From Scolanthus callimorphus (lineage: Eukaryota; Cnidaria; Anthozoa; Actiniaria; Edwardsiidae), in NCBI GenBank assembly GCA_033964015.1, contig CM066915.1, forward strand, positions 2,939,942 through 3,003,941: a stretch of DNA of 64,000 nt, read 5' to 3'. A program made the position numbers and the translations under genes. Below the pieces are notes generated by a model that had not been told where the DNA came from, searched no databases, and worked only from the letters and a program-made list of their open reading frames with translations. Each line of letters starts with the position of its first letter. The first letter of the stretch is position 1. Positions 32,669 through 44,600 of the stretch are shown piece by piece.

Positions 32669-33384
32669 CATGAAAGAAAGAAAAAAACATGAATGTCCAG
32701 TTACTTTTAAATATAACCAGATGATAATCTTCCAATTCAGGAGTTTATACACTTTTACAGCAACTGATCCACTGATAAGAACCTAACTTAAAATTTTGCC
32801 TTAAAATGTTATTACGTCGAGGGGGATTAAAATGAAAATTTTAGCCTTACAGGTTCTTAAAACCCAGGTTCTTATACGCGGTTTTTTACTGTATTTTCAT
32901 ATAATTTTTTCGGGAAAAAATGGTTGGCCCCCTATGCTCAATGTTATTTTTGTTGGAAATTTTCCATAGCCCCCCCTAAATCATATAAGGGAAAAACAGA
33001 GGCCCCCCCTCAAAATCATCATAGCCCCCCTCTAGATAAATTATGAACGCTCCCTAACGAATATGTGTCGTTTTCTAAAATTTCCTTGTATGGACGTTTC
33101 TACTTACCATATATGGACTTCCAGATGTTTTCCTAGCTGATTTCTAACCCTAAATTGTCAAAAAATTCGTCAAAACTTCCAGATTTTGGAGAACACTGAA
33201 GAAGCGTTGGTGTAGACCGCCATCTTTGGAAATACCTGACACAGGTAGCCCGCGTCACGCACGGGTTGGCATTGACGGGAGCATTCATTATTTAGAGAGA
33301 TGGGGTGGATGATTTAAGGAGGGGTTATTGATGTTTGGTAGGCACCCAAGGAGTCGTCCCATGTAAGGTAATCCAAGCAGATCT

Positions 33385-33470
33385 TGTATTCCGGATTCCA
33401 GCCCTAGGATTCCGGATTCCAACCTACTGGATTCCGGATTGCATACCAGTGGATTCCGGATTCCATCACT
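33385..33470. repeat. GGATTCCGGATTCC minisatellite
   Basis: Four loosely spaced units built on GGATTCCGGATTCC (about 20-25 bp period). The plus-strand frame crossing it (IPALGFRIP...) is a repeat artefact. Confidence 0.8.
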
Positions 33471-33709
33471 CTCAAAGGAGAATTCATAGCCAGGCTTATA
33501 AACCAGGCCCTAAAGTGGACCACCATAAACCTGGTGTCCATTTAACACTAAAATGTTTTTTGGAAGGAGGGGTTATCAGATCTTGTGCAACAGTAGAGGA
33601 AGGGTCACAGAAAGCTACCACCACCTGGAGAAGAGGGGGTTATGCACTAATGCTGTTTGATACAAAATCATCCACCCCCTCGTGGATTTCAGTTGACTGC
33701 GGTGGGTAA

Positions 33710-34420
33710 TTCGCAATTACTTTGTAATCACTCCTATACGATTTATTCAGAATTGGTGTAATTACTTCGAATTACTTTGCGATTGGTTTCACTACAGTGA
33801 TATGAAAACCGCTCTAATTGGTACCAATTGATAATCAATTGTTATCAGTTAGTAAATTGATTATCAATTGACCGTTTTCACGATTGAGCCGTTCCGACTC
33901 GTTCTGCTGGCGAAGACGGCTTTTGTTATTCAAAACAGACAAGCATTGTTCTCATCCCAATTATGTTACGTGCGCAACATCGTGAAAACTACCAATTGGT
34001 ATCAGCAATTAATAGACAATTGATAGAGAGGATTTCACTTGTTATGTAATTGCGATTGCTTTGCGTTCTCATTGGCTACTCGTTTTTCTCAGCCAACCAA
34101 ATTCTGTAGTAAATACAATTGTATAATTACTTAGTAATTGGTTCGGCTTGCAATTGGCTGAGAAAAAAGCCATTTAGGAGCAAGTCATGATTTCTCTCGA
34201 TTCTGATTGGCTAGTCATTGCTCAATTGCAATTGTTTTCACGACAGTCATCTGAAAACCGCTCTAACCAAAATCTCAGTGAGTGGAATTGATAATAATTG
34301 ATAAACAATCGATAAACAATTGATAAACAATTGATAATAATTGATAAACAATTAATAATAATTGATAAACAATTGACAGCGTAGGATCTTAAAGATCTAA
34401 TCAGCGTTGAAAACGATGAA
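33710..34420. repeat. CAATTG/AATTGATAA-rich palindromic tract
   Basis: Dozens of CAATTG and AATTG/CAATT boxes alternate on both strands, culminating at 34280-34376 in tandem TTGATAAACAATTGATAA units. It can form many small cruciforms. Noncoding. Confidence 0.75.
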
Positions 34421-34500
34421 GAATTACATGAGAAAATGCTGATACTATGCAAAGTGGCGTGGTTCGAACCAACAGAATTCAATTGTGGGCGTTATAACAT

Positions 34501-34550
34501 GGCTATGCCATGCTGATGAGTCCTAACAAGGACGAAACAGCTGTACATGG
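34501..34550 (+). ncRNA. Hammerhead ribozyme, type I, copy 1
   Basis: The catalytic core is intact: CTGATGA at 34513-34519, stem II GTCCT/AGGAC with loop AACA, GAAA at 34534-34537. A minimal stem III follows (A-U and C-G pairs closing AGCT), then GTA with predicted cleavage after 34545. Stem I pairs CCATG before the core with CATGG after the cleavage site, then GGC with GCC across an internal loop. The very short stem III is typical of retroelement hammerheads that work best as dimers; ACAGCTGT is a palindrome that two copies can share. Confidence 0.88.
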
Positions 34551-34845
34551 TTGCCGAACTGCACGGGTAATAGACTGTGCTAGCGTTCCGTCTAGGCCAG
34601 ACTGGTGCCGATGTGTGTATGCTAGTGTTTTACACTTTATATTTACATATACATGTCGACAAGGTTAGTATGGCTAACCGACGGACTTCTCTAGCTTGGT
34701 CTCTTGCGTGATCCGCACATTGGCTTCACGCTAGCCCAGTCGCAGCTATAAGTCCCACATGGGTCTTTGCTGTGGTTTAAAGCACTTCGATTTTCGAAGT
34801 CGCCTCTGCAGTTGTTTGCCAATGAAGTTTACTGAGGCAAACACC

Positions 34846-34900
34846 GGCTATGCCATGCTGATGAGTCCTAACAAGGACGAAACAGCTGTACATGGTTGCC
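34846..34900 (+). ncRNA. Hammerhead ribozyme, type I, copy 2
   Basis: Identical core to copy 1, shifted 345 bp: stem I 5' strand GGC (34846-34848) and CCATG (34853-34857), CTGATGA 34858-34864, stem II 34865-34878, GAAA 34879-34882, stem III loop to GTA, cleavage after 34890, stem I 3' strand CATGG 34891-34895 and GCC 34898-34900. All positions that are invariant in known hammerheads are present. Confidence 0.88.
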
Positions 34901-35391
34901 GAACTGCACGGGTAGTAGACTGTGCTAGCGTTCCGTCTAGGCCAGACTGGTGCCGATGTGTGTATGCTAGTGTTTTACACTTTATAACAAAAATGCCCGG
35001 CCTGGGTATGCCTGGTACAAATTGATCCAAATTATATAATCAATCTGATAATTGGTGCCAAATCAATTAGTAACTTGAAGTCAATTGGTATCGACAATTG
35101 ATCAATTGATAATGTTAAAGAAATCTGAGTGAATTGGCTACAGGGGGGTGGGGGGGCACGACATATAAAAAACACAAGGCAGTTTTTTAGGGAAGGTTTA
35201 AAATTAAGAGCCCAGCATGTGAAATTACCGCATGTTTGAGAGAACTTTGATGCAGCGTGCAAAATCGGGAGCCTTCAAGGTTTGTTTGGGGAAAAAACTG
35301 GAAACTGAGAAGCGAAGCAGAACTAGGCTCCCTGTGGTAAAAGACGATCGGGAGATGACGCGAGAAGACTTGCACTAGTAAAGAAGCAAAC

Positions 35392-35442
35392 ATGGCGGAC
35401 GAAGGCGCGAAATTCGGAAACATCTTCAAAATACTGCCATAA
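35392..35442 (+). promoter_or_regulatory. Putative RAD51B leader with upstream short ORF and YY1-like site
   Basis: AACATGGCGGACGAAGG at about 35389 resembles the YY1/NRF-type ATGGCGG start-site element of housekeeping promoters. Its ATG opens a 16-codon frame (MADEGAKFGNIFKILP) ending TAA at 35440-35442, upstream of the RAD51B start at 35560. If transcribed it would act as a uORF. Transcription start is inferred, not shown. Confidence 0.4.
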
Positions 35443-35559
35443 CATCCCTATTACTGAATTTCTGTGGATATAGCATTTATTCATGAGAGAATAAGTATAG
35501 GAGATCGCTTATTGATGCCAGGTTTGCCATGCTACTGTAGGAGAGATCGTTATAACTTG

Positions 35560-35646
35560 ATGTCTTCTCGTAAACTTCGTCGTGTTGGCGCCGCCCGTAC
35601 GGAGATCACAGAAAGGCTTCACAAGAATCGCGTCTTCACTTGTAAG
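35560..35646 (+). CDS. RAD51B: RAD51B exon 1
   Basis: 29 codons, MSSRKLRRVGAARTEITERL..., matching the vertebrate N-terminus (KKLKRVGLSQEL...). Donor AAG|GTGGGA. The ATG is the first in frame that gives the family N-terminus. Phase 0 intron follows. Confidence 0.88.
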
Positions 35647-38600
35647 GTGGGAAAGGAATAAATTATTATTGGCTGTTGTGCTTGCAGTGACGACGGGTTT
35701 AGGCTCTAATTCTGGCATTGTAGTATACACCACGTTTTGGTCAAAGCGTACAACTGCAGCGTAGTCTCAGCTTTTTTTTTTTTGGGGGGGGGGGGGGGGG
35801 TGAAGGCTTTGTAGGAGGAACAGAACTGATTCTTCAGAACGTGGCGTTTTTTTTTATTTGCTTGCTTGCTTTTTCTTGCCAGATAAGTGTAAGTCAGGTG
35901 GGTTTGAAAATATGGCTGATAAACTACAAAATCGTGCAGGCAGGGTGGTGTCTTGTACTAGCTTTGACGTAAGATCTAGGGACATCCTTGATATGCTGGG
36001 CTGGGATTGCTTTGCCTGTGCAGAACTAAACAGAAGGCAAAGCTGATGTTTAAAGCCTCACTGAACCTTGTCCCTAGCTATCTAGAAACACTTGTTACTG
36101 AACATAAAGCTATATACAATACTCAGAGCTTTGATAATACCTTGTTACTCCCAAAGCCCCACACAAATTTAGCCAAAAAATCAATCTGGAGCTTTACTAT
36201 GGAACAATTTACCTATATAAACATGAAAGACTAAACAGTGTTCGGCCTTCTGAAGGGGATTGATACTTTTCTATCTAAATCAGACTCCCACACTGCAAAC
36301 TTGTAAAACAGTTTTTATTACAGTATCTACTTGTAATGAACTGAATGTTTTTACTGTGTCTAAATAAATGTTCTGTCTGTCTGTCTGTCTGTCTGTATGT
36401 ACTCAGATATAAAAATGACGTCACCCCCCCCCCCCCCCCCATACTAGTCCAATACTCTGACAAATTTATGCATGGTATTGTTCTCCTCCATTGTTTAGCC
36501 TCGTTCTATAATACACTTCATTGCACTCCATTGTTTTAGACAATGCCTTGCATAAATTGTCAGAGTGTTGGACAACCCTCCCCCCCCCCCCAAAAAAAAG
36601 AGCCATGAATTTTATACCGCAAAACATACCTGCTCCCGAAATTTGACCCCCCCCCAAAAAAAAAAAAAACTTTTTTTTAGCTTCTCGTGTTAGAAAGAGT
36701 TGTTGTCTTTCTTCTTTGTCTGTCATCACCTGTCCATTACATTTCTTGATGATCAACTAGCCTGTCAGAAGTTTCAACCCCCCAATTTCAACCCCCCCCC
36801 CCCCTCCCCCCAAAAAAAATACCTGGTAGAATTTTCGACCCAAAGAGCGTCACCAGCTCCCCTAGTCTGTAACGGCTTCTTGATTTGATCACATGGTTGC
36901 ACTAGAGATCTTGTCATAAGCGTACTGTATTAATAAACTAATGTTTCTATACCAGCAGGCTTGGCTTGCAGGTTGTTATGTAACCACTAGTTTGTTATGC
37001 AACTGCTACGTAGTTTATCGTGGACCCCCCTGTCTCGGTCAGCCATCTTGTGTGCTTGCTCATTCAATCTGTTAACCCTACATAAAAATACTTGTTATCT
37101 CATTTGTTGGATGGTCAAATACCGGTAGCTTATCTCCTGGCACTTTATAGATATATGTTTTTTCCAATAGGATTTACTTTCAAGAAATTTACTGGAATTG
37201 GTAAAGTTCACAGGAGCAAGTTATGCAGAGGTTAAGGAGCTACAAAAATCAGCAAGTAAAGCAATTGCACCCAAAAAGATAACAGTGAGTAAATTTAACA
37301 TCTTCAATCCTGAGGGGCTACTGTACAGGTACTTTACATTGTAGACTCCTATGCATTCACATGAGTGTTGCTAAGCAAAACATACAAATGTAAGCAACTA
37401 CAAAAAAGAGGCTACCGTACTCTCTACCAGATTAGAAAACTCACTTTCTGAGTCTTTACTTCACACACAAAATGGCAAAAAGGTATGGTCTTGTGTCTGT
37501 TTATTACAGCATTGCAAGATTGTTACTAGAGTCCATTATTATTATTATATTATTATTATTTATCTCAGGATGACTAACTCGGTCAAATCAAAGAGGTGCC
37601 ATAATTTTGTAACTGTAAAATATCAGTCTCATTATGATATTATTTATGTAATGTTTACTGCTTTTTATAGAATGCTATTCATTGTATACTTGTAATGCTG
37701 CCCTTTAATTCAACCTGTACTTCAATAGGGTAATTAAATGGCTGATTGAAATATGCCTACAGTGTGTAGTAACAACAATATATTTATTTGGAAATTCACA
37801 TCTCCTCAGGCTTTGGAACTTAGTACAAGAGCATCCGCTGCTTTCTTTCCGACTTCACTATCAGGACTTGACAAGCAGCTGCATGGAGGGCTTCCATGTG
37901 GGACAATCACAGAGGTACAGTGTGCACATTAGAAAAACATATAGGTACGGCAGAGCCAGGGAGGCTAGAGGGGCTTTAGCCCCCCAAATTTCGTCAAGTG
38001 TTCATACATTTTCACTAAACTCAGCCCCCCTTCCCCCATCCCATCTTGCCATACAATATTTCTATAATGAGCTCCCCCCACCCAATTTTAAAACTGTTCT
38101 GCCGTCCCTGACATATAGCCTGTGTAGCAAGCGTTTCCATGGAGTTTTAGGGTCAGAGAAAAACCTGAGATTTTCGATGATTTGGCTGCACGAAATGTGG
38201 GGCAAGGGCAAAATTGGAGAGAGGGGAGAGGGGGAGCAACGAGGAGAAAGGAAAATTATTCCTCTCCTTTCTCTCCCCCTCCCCTGCAGCCAAAAAATTG
38301 CTCATTTTTTTCTCTGAAACCCATGGGAAGCGCTTGCTACACAGGCTAAAGCCGGGGAAATACGAGGCACAAAATCCCTCAACTTGTCGCGCAACATTGT
38401 TGCGTTGCAAGTTGATGATCGATGTTGCGCGTTTTTCATCTCCCGCCACAACTTGTCGCGCAACGAAAACATTTGTTGCAGGTTGTGGAAACTTGTTGCG
38501 CGAAGTAGAGCGCGGGTCTACTTTGAGACACAAATTCTGGCTTTGTTGCTCGTTTTTCATCAAACACACAACTTGTCGCGCAACATTTTGCCTACGATTC

Positions 38601-41600
38601 AAGTTGGTTGGTCAATAGAAATGAAGTATAATAAAGGGCCAAATTCGCCTTGGTCTCGCATGTGTGATAATCAAAACAAAATGTTGCACGACAAGTTGTG
38701 AATTTGATGAAAAACGAGCAACAAACATTAGATTTGCAACGCAGCAATGTTGCGCGACAAGTTGAGGGATTTTGTGCCTCGTATTTCCTCGGCTTAAAAG
38801 AACACAGAATCACATGCAGAGACAGGCACTGGAATTAAGCGGTTCCCATATTGCTTCTAAGGCTTCATCCATGATCATGGGTAAGTGGCAAATCAGCTGT
38901 GACAAGCCTTGTAGCCAAAAGGAGCCTCTCCCATGCCTTTTTAATAAGCTCCCTTTTCCAATGGGCAGTTGGGGCTTGGCAACCAAAATTTTAGAGCTAG
39001 TCGCTAAATGGCACCCCATCTTTCAGTGCAGCTGAGATCTACATTTCAGGGCTCGAAATTAAGTAATAATTATAGTCATAATTTTACACCTTGTACCAAC
39101 ATTATAGGTGTAAAAAATCTAGGCGTAAACCCATTAAGAGAACCCTGTAGAAACTAAAAACACTGAAAACAAAGTCTAAAAAGTTAGGCGTAAAAGGAAA
39201 CTTTTTAGGCGTATTTACGCCTGTATTGGTGCAATTTCAAGCCCTGCTTTTATGTGGCAACTAAATATTGCATTTTGGGGACTAAATTGTTTTAAGGTTG
39301 GTCACCAATGCCACATAGGAAAAAGAAATAATGTTGGGCCCTCAATAGTGGTGTGTCTTTGATAACTACTCCCAGATGAACAGCCTAACATTAAATAACC
39401 CCCCAGGTGCTCTGTATGATAAGACATACCCTGCTAGCAGAGATTTTTTTCTTTCAGTCTTTTATTAGCTAGCATTAAGTTGTTCGCGTATCTGGTATGT
39501 CGCGTAACAACTTAAGCTAATAAAAGACTGACAGAAAAAAACCTCTGCTAGCAGGGTAGATACGTAAGACAACTAGATATACTGTATACAGAAGTTTATG
39601 ATATTTTTTGCTGTATCTCCTCCCAGATTACTGGTCCTGCAGGATGTGGCAAGACACAACTGTGTATTATGCTCAGTATCTTGGCAACTCTGCCGCAGAA
39701 CCAGGGGGGACTGGATGGAAGTGTAATTTACATTGATACTGAAGCTGCCTTCAGTGCTACAAGGTATAAATTGCAAATGATGAAGGGTTTCAATTATATA
39801 CATAGTAATATATTATTATTGAGTGTTTGATCATTAGACTGACTGCAAAACTAGTACGGGGAAGCTTGTGAGCCCTGCCCATAATGCATTGCTTTGTTTA
39901 CATGATTCATTGCAACAGAAACTCTTGACTTAAGGTGACTCACTCGAAATGGTTTGTGTGCTCATCTGTGTCCAGAGCTGGACTACCAGGTTATAGATAT
40001 CGAGCTTTATACCACAACACGCGTGTTTCTCGAATTCTGATTGGCTCTCAGCCGTGGGTACATAAGAGGACATACCACGGAACGCGCCATCATCATCGCG
40101 CGCGCTAAAAAGAACCAACGAAAACACCGTTTGGCTGCGCGTGCACTGTTTTGGTATTTATTTTGCCTTTTTGTTGTGGTATAAAACAAATGTCCTCTGA
40201 TTTTCCGTGGTATGTCCTCTTATATACCACGGAATGGCGTAATAAAGTGGTCAAAATGTACTGCGGACCCACTCGGCTGCGCCTCGTGAGTCCACAACAT
40301 TTTGACCACTTTATTACGTCATTCCGTGGTATATAAGAGGACATACCACAGACTATTCTCACTGCATACTAATGAGAGCTTCGTATAAGAACACGCTCAG
40401 GAATAATTAATTCAGTCCGTTCAGCCGCTCAGTTGAAGTGTTCAGACGTTTCTCTGGCTTCAGTTTGGTCAACCGTCTCCACCTCCCATATCCTTCCTGT
40501 TGGTTTGTAATCGCTTCTCGGGGCTTTATACTCATCTGGAATGTTATTGGCGTTGTTATAGAAGCTATTTCGGTTTCTTCATTGCGTTTTCGCTGCTGTT
40601 ATTGCATAAGGTTTGTTGTACCGCGAGCGGTTTCTATCAAGGGCCTCGTGGAATTTACAAGTTGCAGGAATGGGTTGTGACTGGCAAAATCACTGGAGTG
40701 GCCAGAATTTCCCTGGAGTCTATAGGTAATTTTATCTTCGGGTGGTTTTCTTAGGGCTCGTTTGGGGTTTGGTTTATTTAATGCTTAGTACTAGTTCACA
40801 TTTTTAGTCTCTTCCTCTTGGTTTTGTACGGGTGCTTTGTGTTCTTAGATGCCCTTGCCGTATTCACACATATCGCTCGCAGTTACTCGTTGCTTTGGGA
40901 AGTGGTTGTTCCACGTTATGCCGTGGCTATTTCGTCAGGGACATTGTCTCGTTGCCGGAATTTTGTGTTTTCCGTTACCGTTTCTAGCTAGGTCAATTTT
41001 CCCGTCTCTGTTCCCTCTCCGTTGGGTGGCCATAGTAGCTTATTTATTTTCCATAGCGTTAGTAGTATACAAGCATGGGATAATTGGTAGATTATTTATC
41101 ACGGGGGTACTATTTATGTGTGCATTAGATTCCGCACTCGGTGCGGGGAAGGTGATTACCACAGTAATATTGTGCGCGCATAGACTCCGCGGCAATCGGT
41201 GTGTGGAAGGTGATTATCACAAGGGTCATATTGTGTGCGCATAGACTCCACACCCGGTGTGCGTGGAACGTTATTATCACAAGGGTAATACTGTGTGCGC
41301 ATAGACTCCGCACTCAGGGTGCGTGGAAGGTTAATATCATAAAAGTGATATTGTGTGCGCAAAGACTCCGCACTCGGTGTGCGTGGAAGGTTATTATCAT
41401 AAAAGTGCTATTGTTTGCGCAAAGACTCCGCACTCGGGGTGCGTGGAAGGTAATTATCATAAGTGATATTGTGTGCGCAAAGACTCCGCACTCGGTGTGC
41501 GTGGAAGGTTATTATCACAAGGGTAATGTTGTGTGCACAAAGACTCCGCACTCGGGGTGCGTGGAAGGTTAATATCACAAAAGTGATATTGTGTGCGCAA

Positions 41601-44600
41601 AGACTCCGCACTCGGGGTGCGTGGAGGGTTATCAAAAGTGATATTGTGCGCGCAAAGACTCCGCACTAGGGGTGCGTGTATGGTTATTATCATAAAAGTG
41701 ACATTGTGTGCGCAAAGACTCCGCACTCAGGGTGCGTGGAAGGTTATTATCACAAGGATAATATTGTGTGCAAATAGACTCCGCACTCGGGGTGCGTGGA
41801 AGGTTCATATCACAAAAGTGATATTGTGTGCGCAAAGACTCCGCACTCGGGGTGCGTGAAAGGTGTTTATCACAATGTTAATATTGTGTGTGCATAGTCT
41901 CCGCACTCGGTGCGTCGGAGGTGATTACCATAAGGGTAATATTGTGTGCGCGTAGACTCCGCACTCGGTGCGTGGAAGGCTATCACTCGGAGCGTGGAAG
42001 GCTATCTATTTATCTATCATACGCAGACTCCGCGCGTAGTGCGTGGAAGGTTATCTATTTATCTATCATACGCAGACTTCGCGCGTAGTGCGTGGAAGGT
42101 TATCTATTTATCTATCATACGCAGACTCCGCGCGTAGTGCGTGGAAGGTTATCTATTTATCTATCATACGCAGACTTCGCGCGTAGTGCGTGGAAGGTTA
42201 TCTATTTATCTATCATACGCAGACTTCGCGCGTAGTGCGTGGAAGGTTATCTATTTATCTATCATACGCAGACTTCGCGCGTAGTGCGTGGAAGGTTATC
42301 TATTTATCTATCATACGCAGACTTCGCGCGTCGTGCGTGGAAGGTTATCTATTTATCTATCATACGCCGACTCCGCGCGTAGTGCGTGGAAGGTTTCGGA
42401 ACAGTGTGTACGCAGACTCCGCACGTGGTGCGTGGAAGGTTCCAGGGGGGTAACAGTGCTACAAAACGTGGCACGTTGAAGGTTATCATTCGCAGGAAAT
42501 AACACTTGGGATCCAAACTCTTCGATGTTGTTGGGGGGACCATTTAACAACGGTCCTGACAGACATAGTCTGCGTCCTGGCTCATCGAAGGGTTGGGTTC
42601 CCTGTGTTTCTGTTTCTTTTGCGTTCGTTTCCGTCTTTTATCTAAGAGACACTTTAGGCTATTCACAGTTGGGTTTGTAACCACCAAGTCTTATGCCCGG
42701 ACGGGCGTTGTTCAACTCAGATCCATCACACAGGGATCCCAACCCTTCGTTGGGCTACTGCCGTCCCCCTAACATGGCCATGATGCCCAGTTTTACTCTA
42801 CACGTTTAGTAGCGACCCTGTACCCAGTCTGTGAGAAGTTGTAGTTTTCTTCCTCGTTTTACTCTTCATATGTATATATATGTGTACGTGTATATACTTG
42901 TATGTGGTTTTTCATAAACTTCTTTTCTTTCAATTCTACTATTTAGTTCACGTACGCGTTTTAACGAGCCTCACGCCCTAGGTGTTGTTACGTGGTTCAA
43001 TTATTATTATTGTTCAGGAGATTTAGATTTTCTGAGGATTGGGAGAAGAGATTGGGATTTTTGAGTTTCGGGGTTTAGTTATGAGAGAGAGAAGGGATGG
43101 GTGTGGTGATTTTAGCCTGCCATCGGTAGATGGCCTAGCCCCTAGGTTCGGTTTCCAGCCGTGATGGTTTTGCGGAGCCTTTATCAAGGTTTCATCAACC
43201 CCGCCACGGCTGGAAACCGAGCCTATAGATGGTCGTACTATAATATTTTGTGGAGCGGCACGAGCAGATCACCCCATACCTTAGCTTCTATTGCGATGCG
43301 AACAATAGTATGCAGTGAGGATATAGTACAATTTAGAGGACATTTGTTAAATAACTTTTGCGTTTTTTGCAGATTCCAGTCATTCTTTTTGTAAATCAAG
43401 CACAAATGATCCTAGATTCCCTGCGAATTCTCCGATCTTTGCAATCTATTTTATCTAAGTCACAATTCTTAAAAACAAAGACGACCCTATAGTTTTTAAT
43501 GCCAAAGCAATGGGCAGCTAGGAGACTATTGGTCAGTTATGTAGTAGCTGCTGGTAAGATCTAACACTATTGGCTTGCTACACCTCGTTATTCTATTGTT
43601 ATTCTATTGTATTCTCGTTCTATTCTTTTGTTTCCATTGTTTTCACTGAGGTGCATCAATCCTATAGGGTTACGTCTTCTAAGACCCCGTTCACACGAGA
43701 CCGGTACAAAACTGCACCGTTACAATTCTGGTACGGTACCGCCTGTTCATACGGTACCGGTACAATTCTGGCACGTTTTGCAACAGTGTTCACACGGGAC
43801 CGTGCACGCCTAGCCGTGCCAAAATCGGTCCGGTACCGCAGGTCCCGTGTGAACGCGCGATGGTACCGTACCAGAATTGTACCGGTCCGGTTTTGTACCG
43901 GTCTCTAGCTTCGGGGTCTGATAGCTTCTACATTACCCCTAGTGGTGCGAGCACTACGTTGCCAAAGGGGAGGTGGGAGTTTTTTGGACTTACCGGTCGA
44001 GAAGCCATGAATTCATGTCAGAAATCCTTTATATGGGCAGGAAACATTGGCTGCACGCACATAAGCTACTGATTTACCCTGGGGAGTTACAAGCATGTTC
44101 AACCTCGCTCATTTAATCTTTGAGGCAAATTCCTCGGTGAAAATAGTAAACTGCAATAAACTGATAAAACATAAAGCTTTTTGGTATCGAAAATGGCAGT
44201 GAAGCATTGCATTATTGGCAAGATGAGACGGTCCCTTAAACTCTCGAGCCGTACAGTATTTCTGAACATACAAATTTTCCCCTGGTATCATAACACCTCA
44301 ATATGAGCATGAGGCTCCCCCAGAATCAAAATTAATTGGCACTTGAGGCATAGAACTCTGTACAGTATCATTTTTCCAAGACCCCTGTAGGGCTTTGGTA
44401 GCCTTAAGGCCGGTTTAAACTTGCAATTTGTGCTGCTATTTTTTTTTCGCGCGAGTCGCGGCAATTTTTCTCGCACGTACGCGTCAACTCAAAATCACCG
44501 ATATAAAGTAGGTGCAACTCTGCGCGATCTGCCGCGATTTTGGTCGCGTGATGTCGCGAAGATTTAAAACATGTTCGGAACTCTTTGCAACTTGTATTTG

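Larger units (their letters stand above)
31754..33056. mobile_element. Composite element with inverted ends and nested fold-backs
   Basis: The ends AGGGAGCATTCATAATTTATCTAGAGGGGGGCC (left) and the CTCTAGATAAATTATGAACGCTCCCT terminus (right) are inverted over about 42 bp, followed on both sides by CATCATAG- and poly-C-like sequence. Inside are the palindrome pair 32060-32112, the fold-back copy 32182-32345 and the repeat 32436-32668, so it has served as a landing site for other elements. A degraded single end also occurs at about 33277-33320. No protein is encoded. Confidence 0.72.
34501..34986 (+). mobile_element. Retrozyme-like element with two direct hammerhead repeats
   Basis: A 141-bp block (34501-34641) recurs nearly identically at 34846-34986, separated by 204 bp of unique sequence, giving a period of 345 bp. 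Each block starts with a type I hammerhead ribozyme. The arrangement (ribozyme, body, ribozyme, no protein) is that of metazoan retrozymes, whose dimeric transcripts self-cleave into unit-length RNAs that can circularise; here the unit would be 34546-34890. TTATAACA occurs just before the left block (34492-34499) and at the right end (34982-34989) and may be a target duplication, although it overlaps the repeat end. No reverse transcriptase is encoded, so mobilisation would need another element. Confidence 0.85.

Noticed and set aside
33335..33709. 124-codon plus-strand frame
   Set aside because: It starts in the GGATTCC minisatellite and shows no domain or splice continuity; treated as chance.
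37868..37990. Read-through frame beyond RAD51B exon 3
   Set aside because: The donor GTACAG at 37915 and resumption of homology at 39627 show that the extension is intron.
38153..38618. Frames of 134-149 codons on both strands in RAD51B intron 3
   Set aside because: They lie wholly inside two TIR elements and mirror each other across the inverted repeats.
41201..41860. Open frames across the 60-bp satellite
   Set aside because: The period is a multiple of three; the residues are only the repeat translated.
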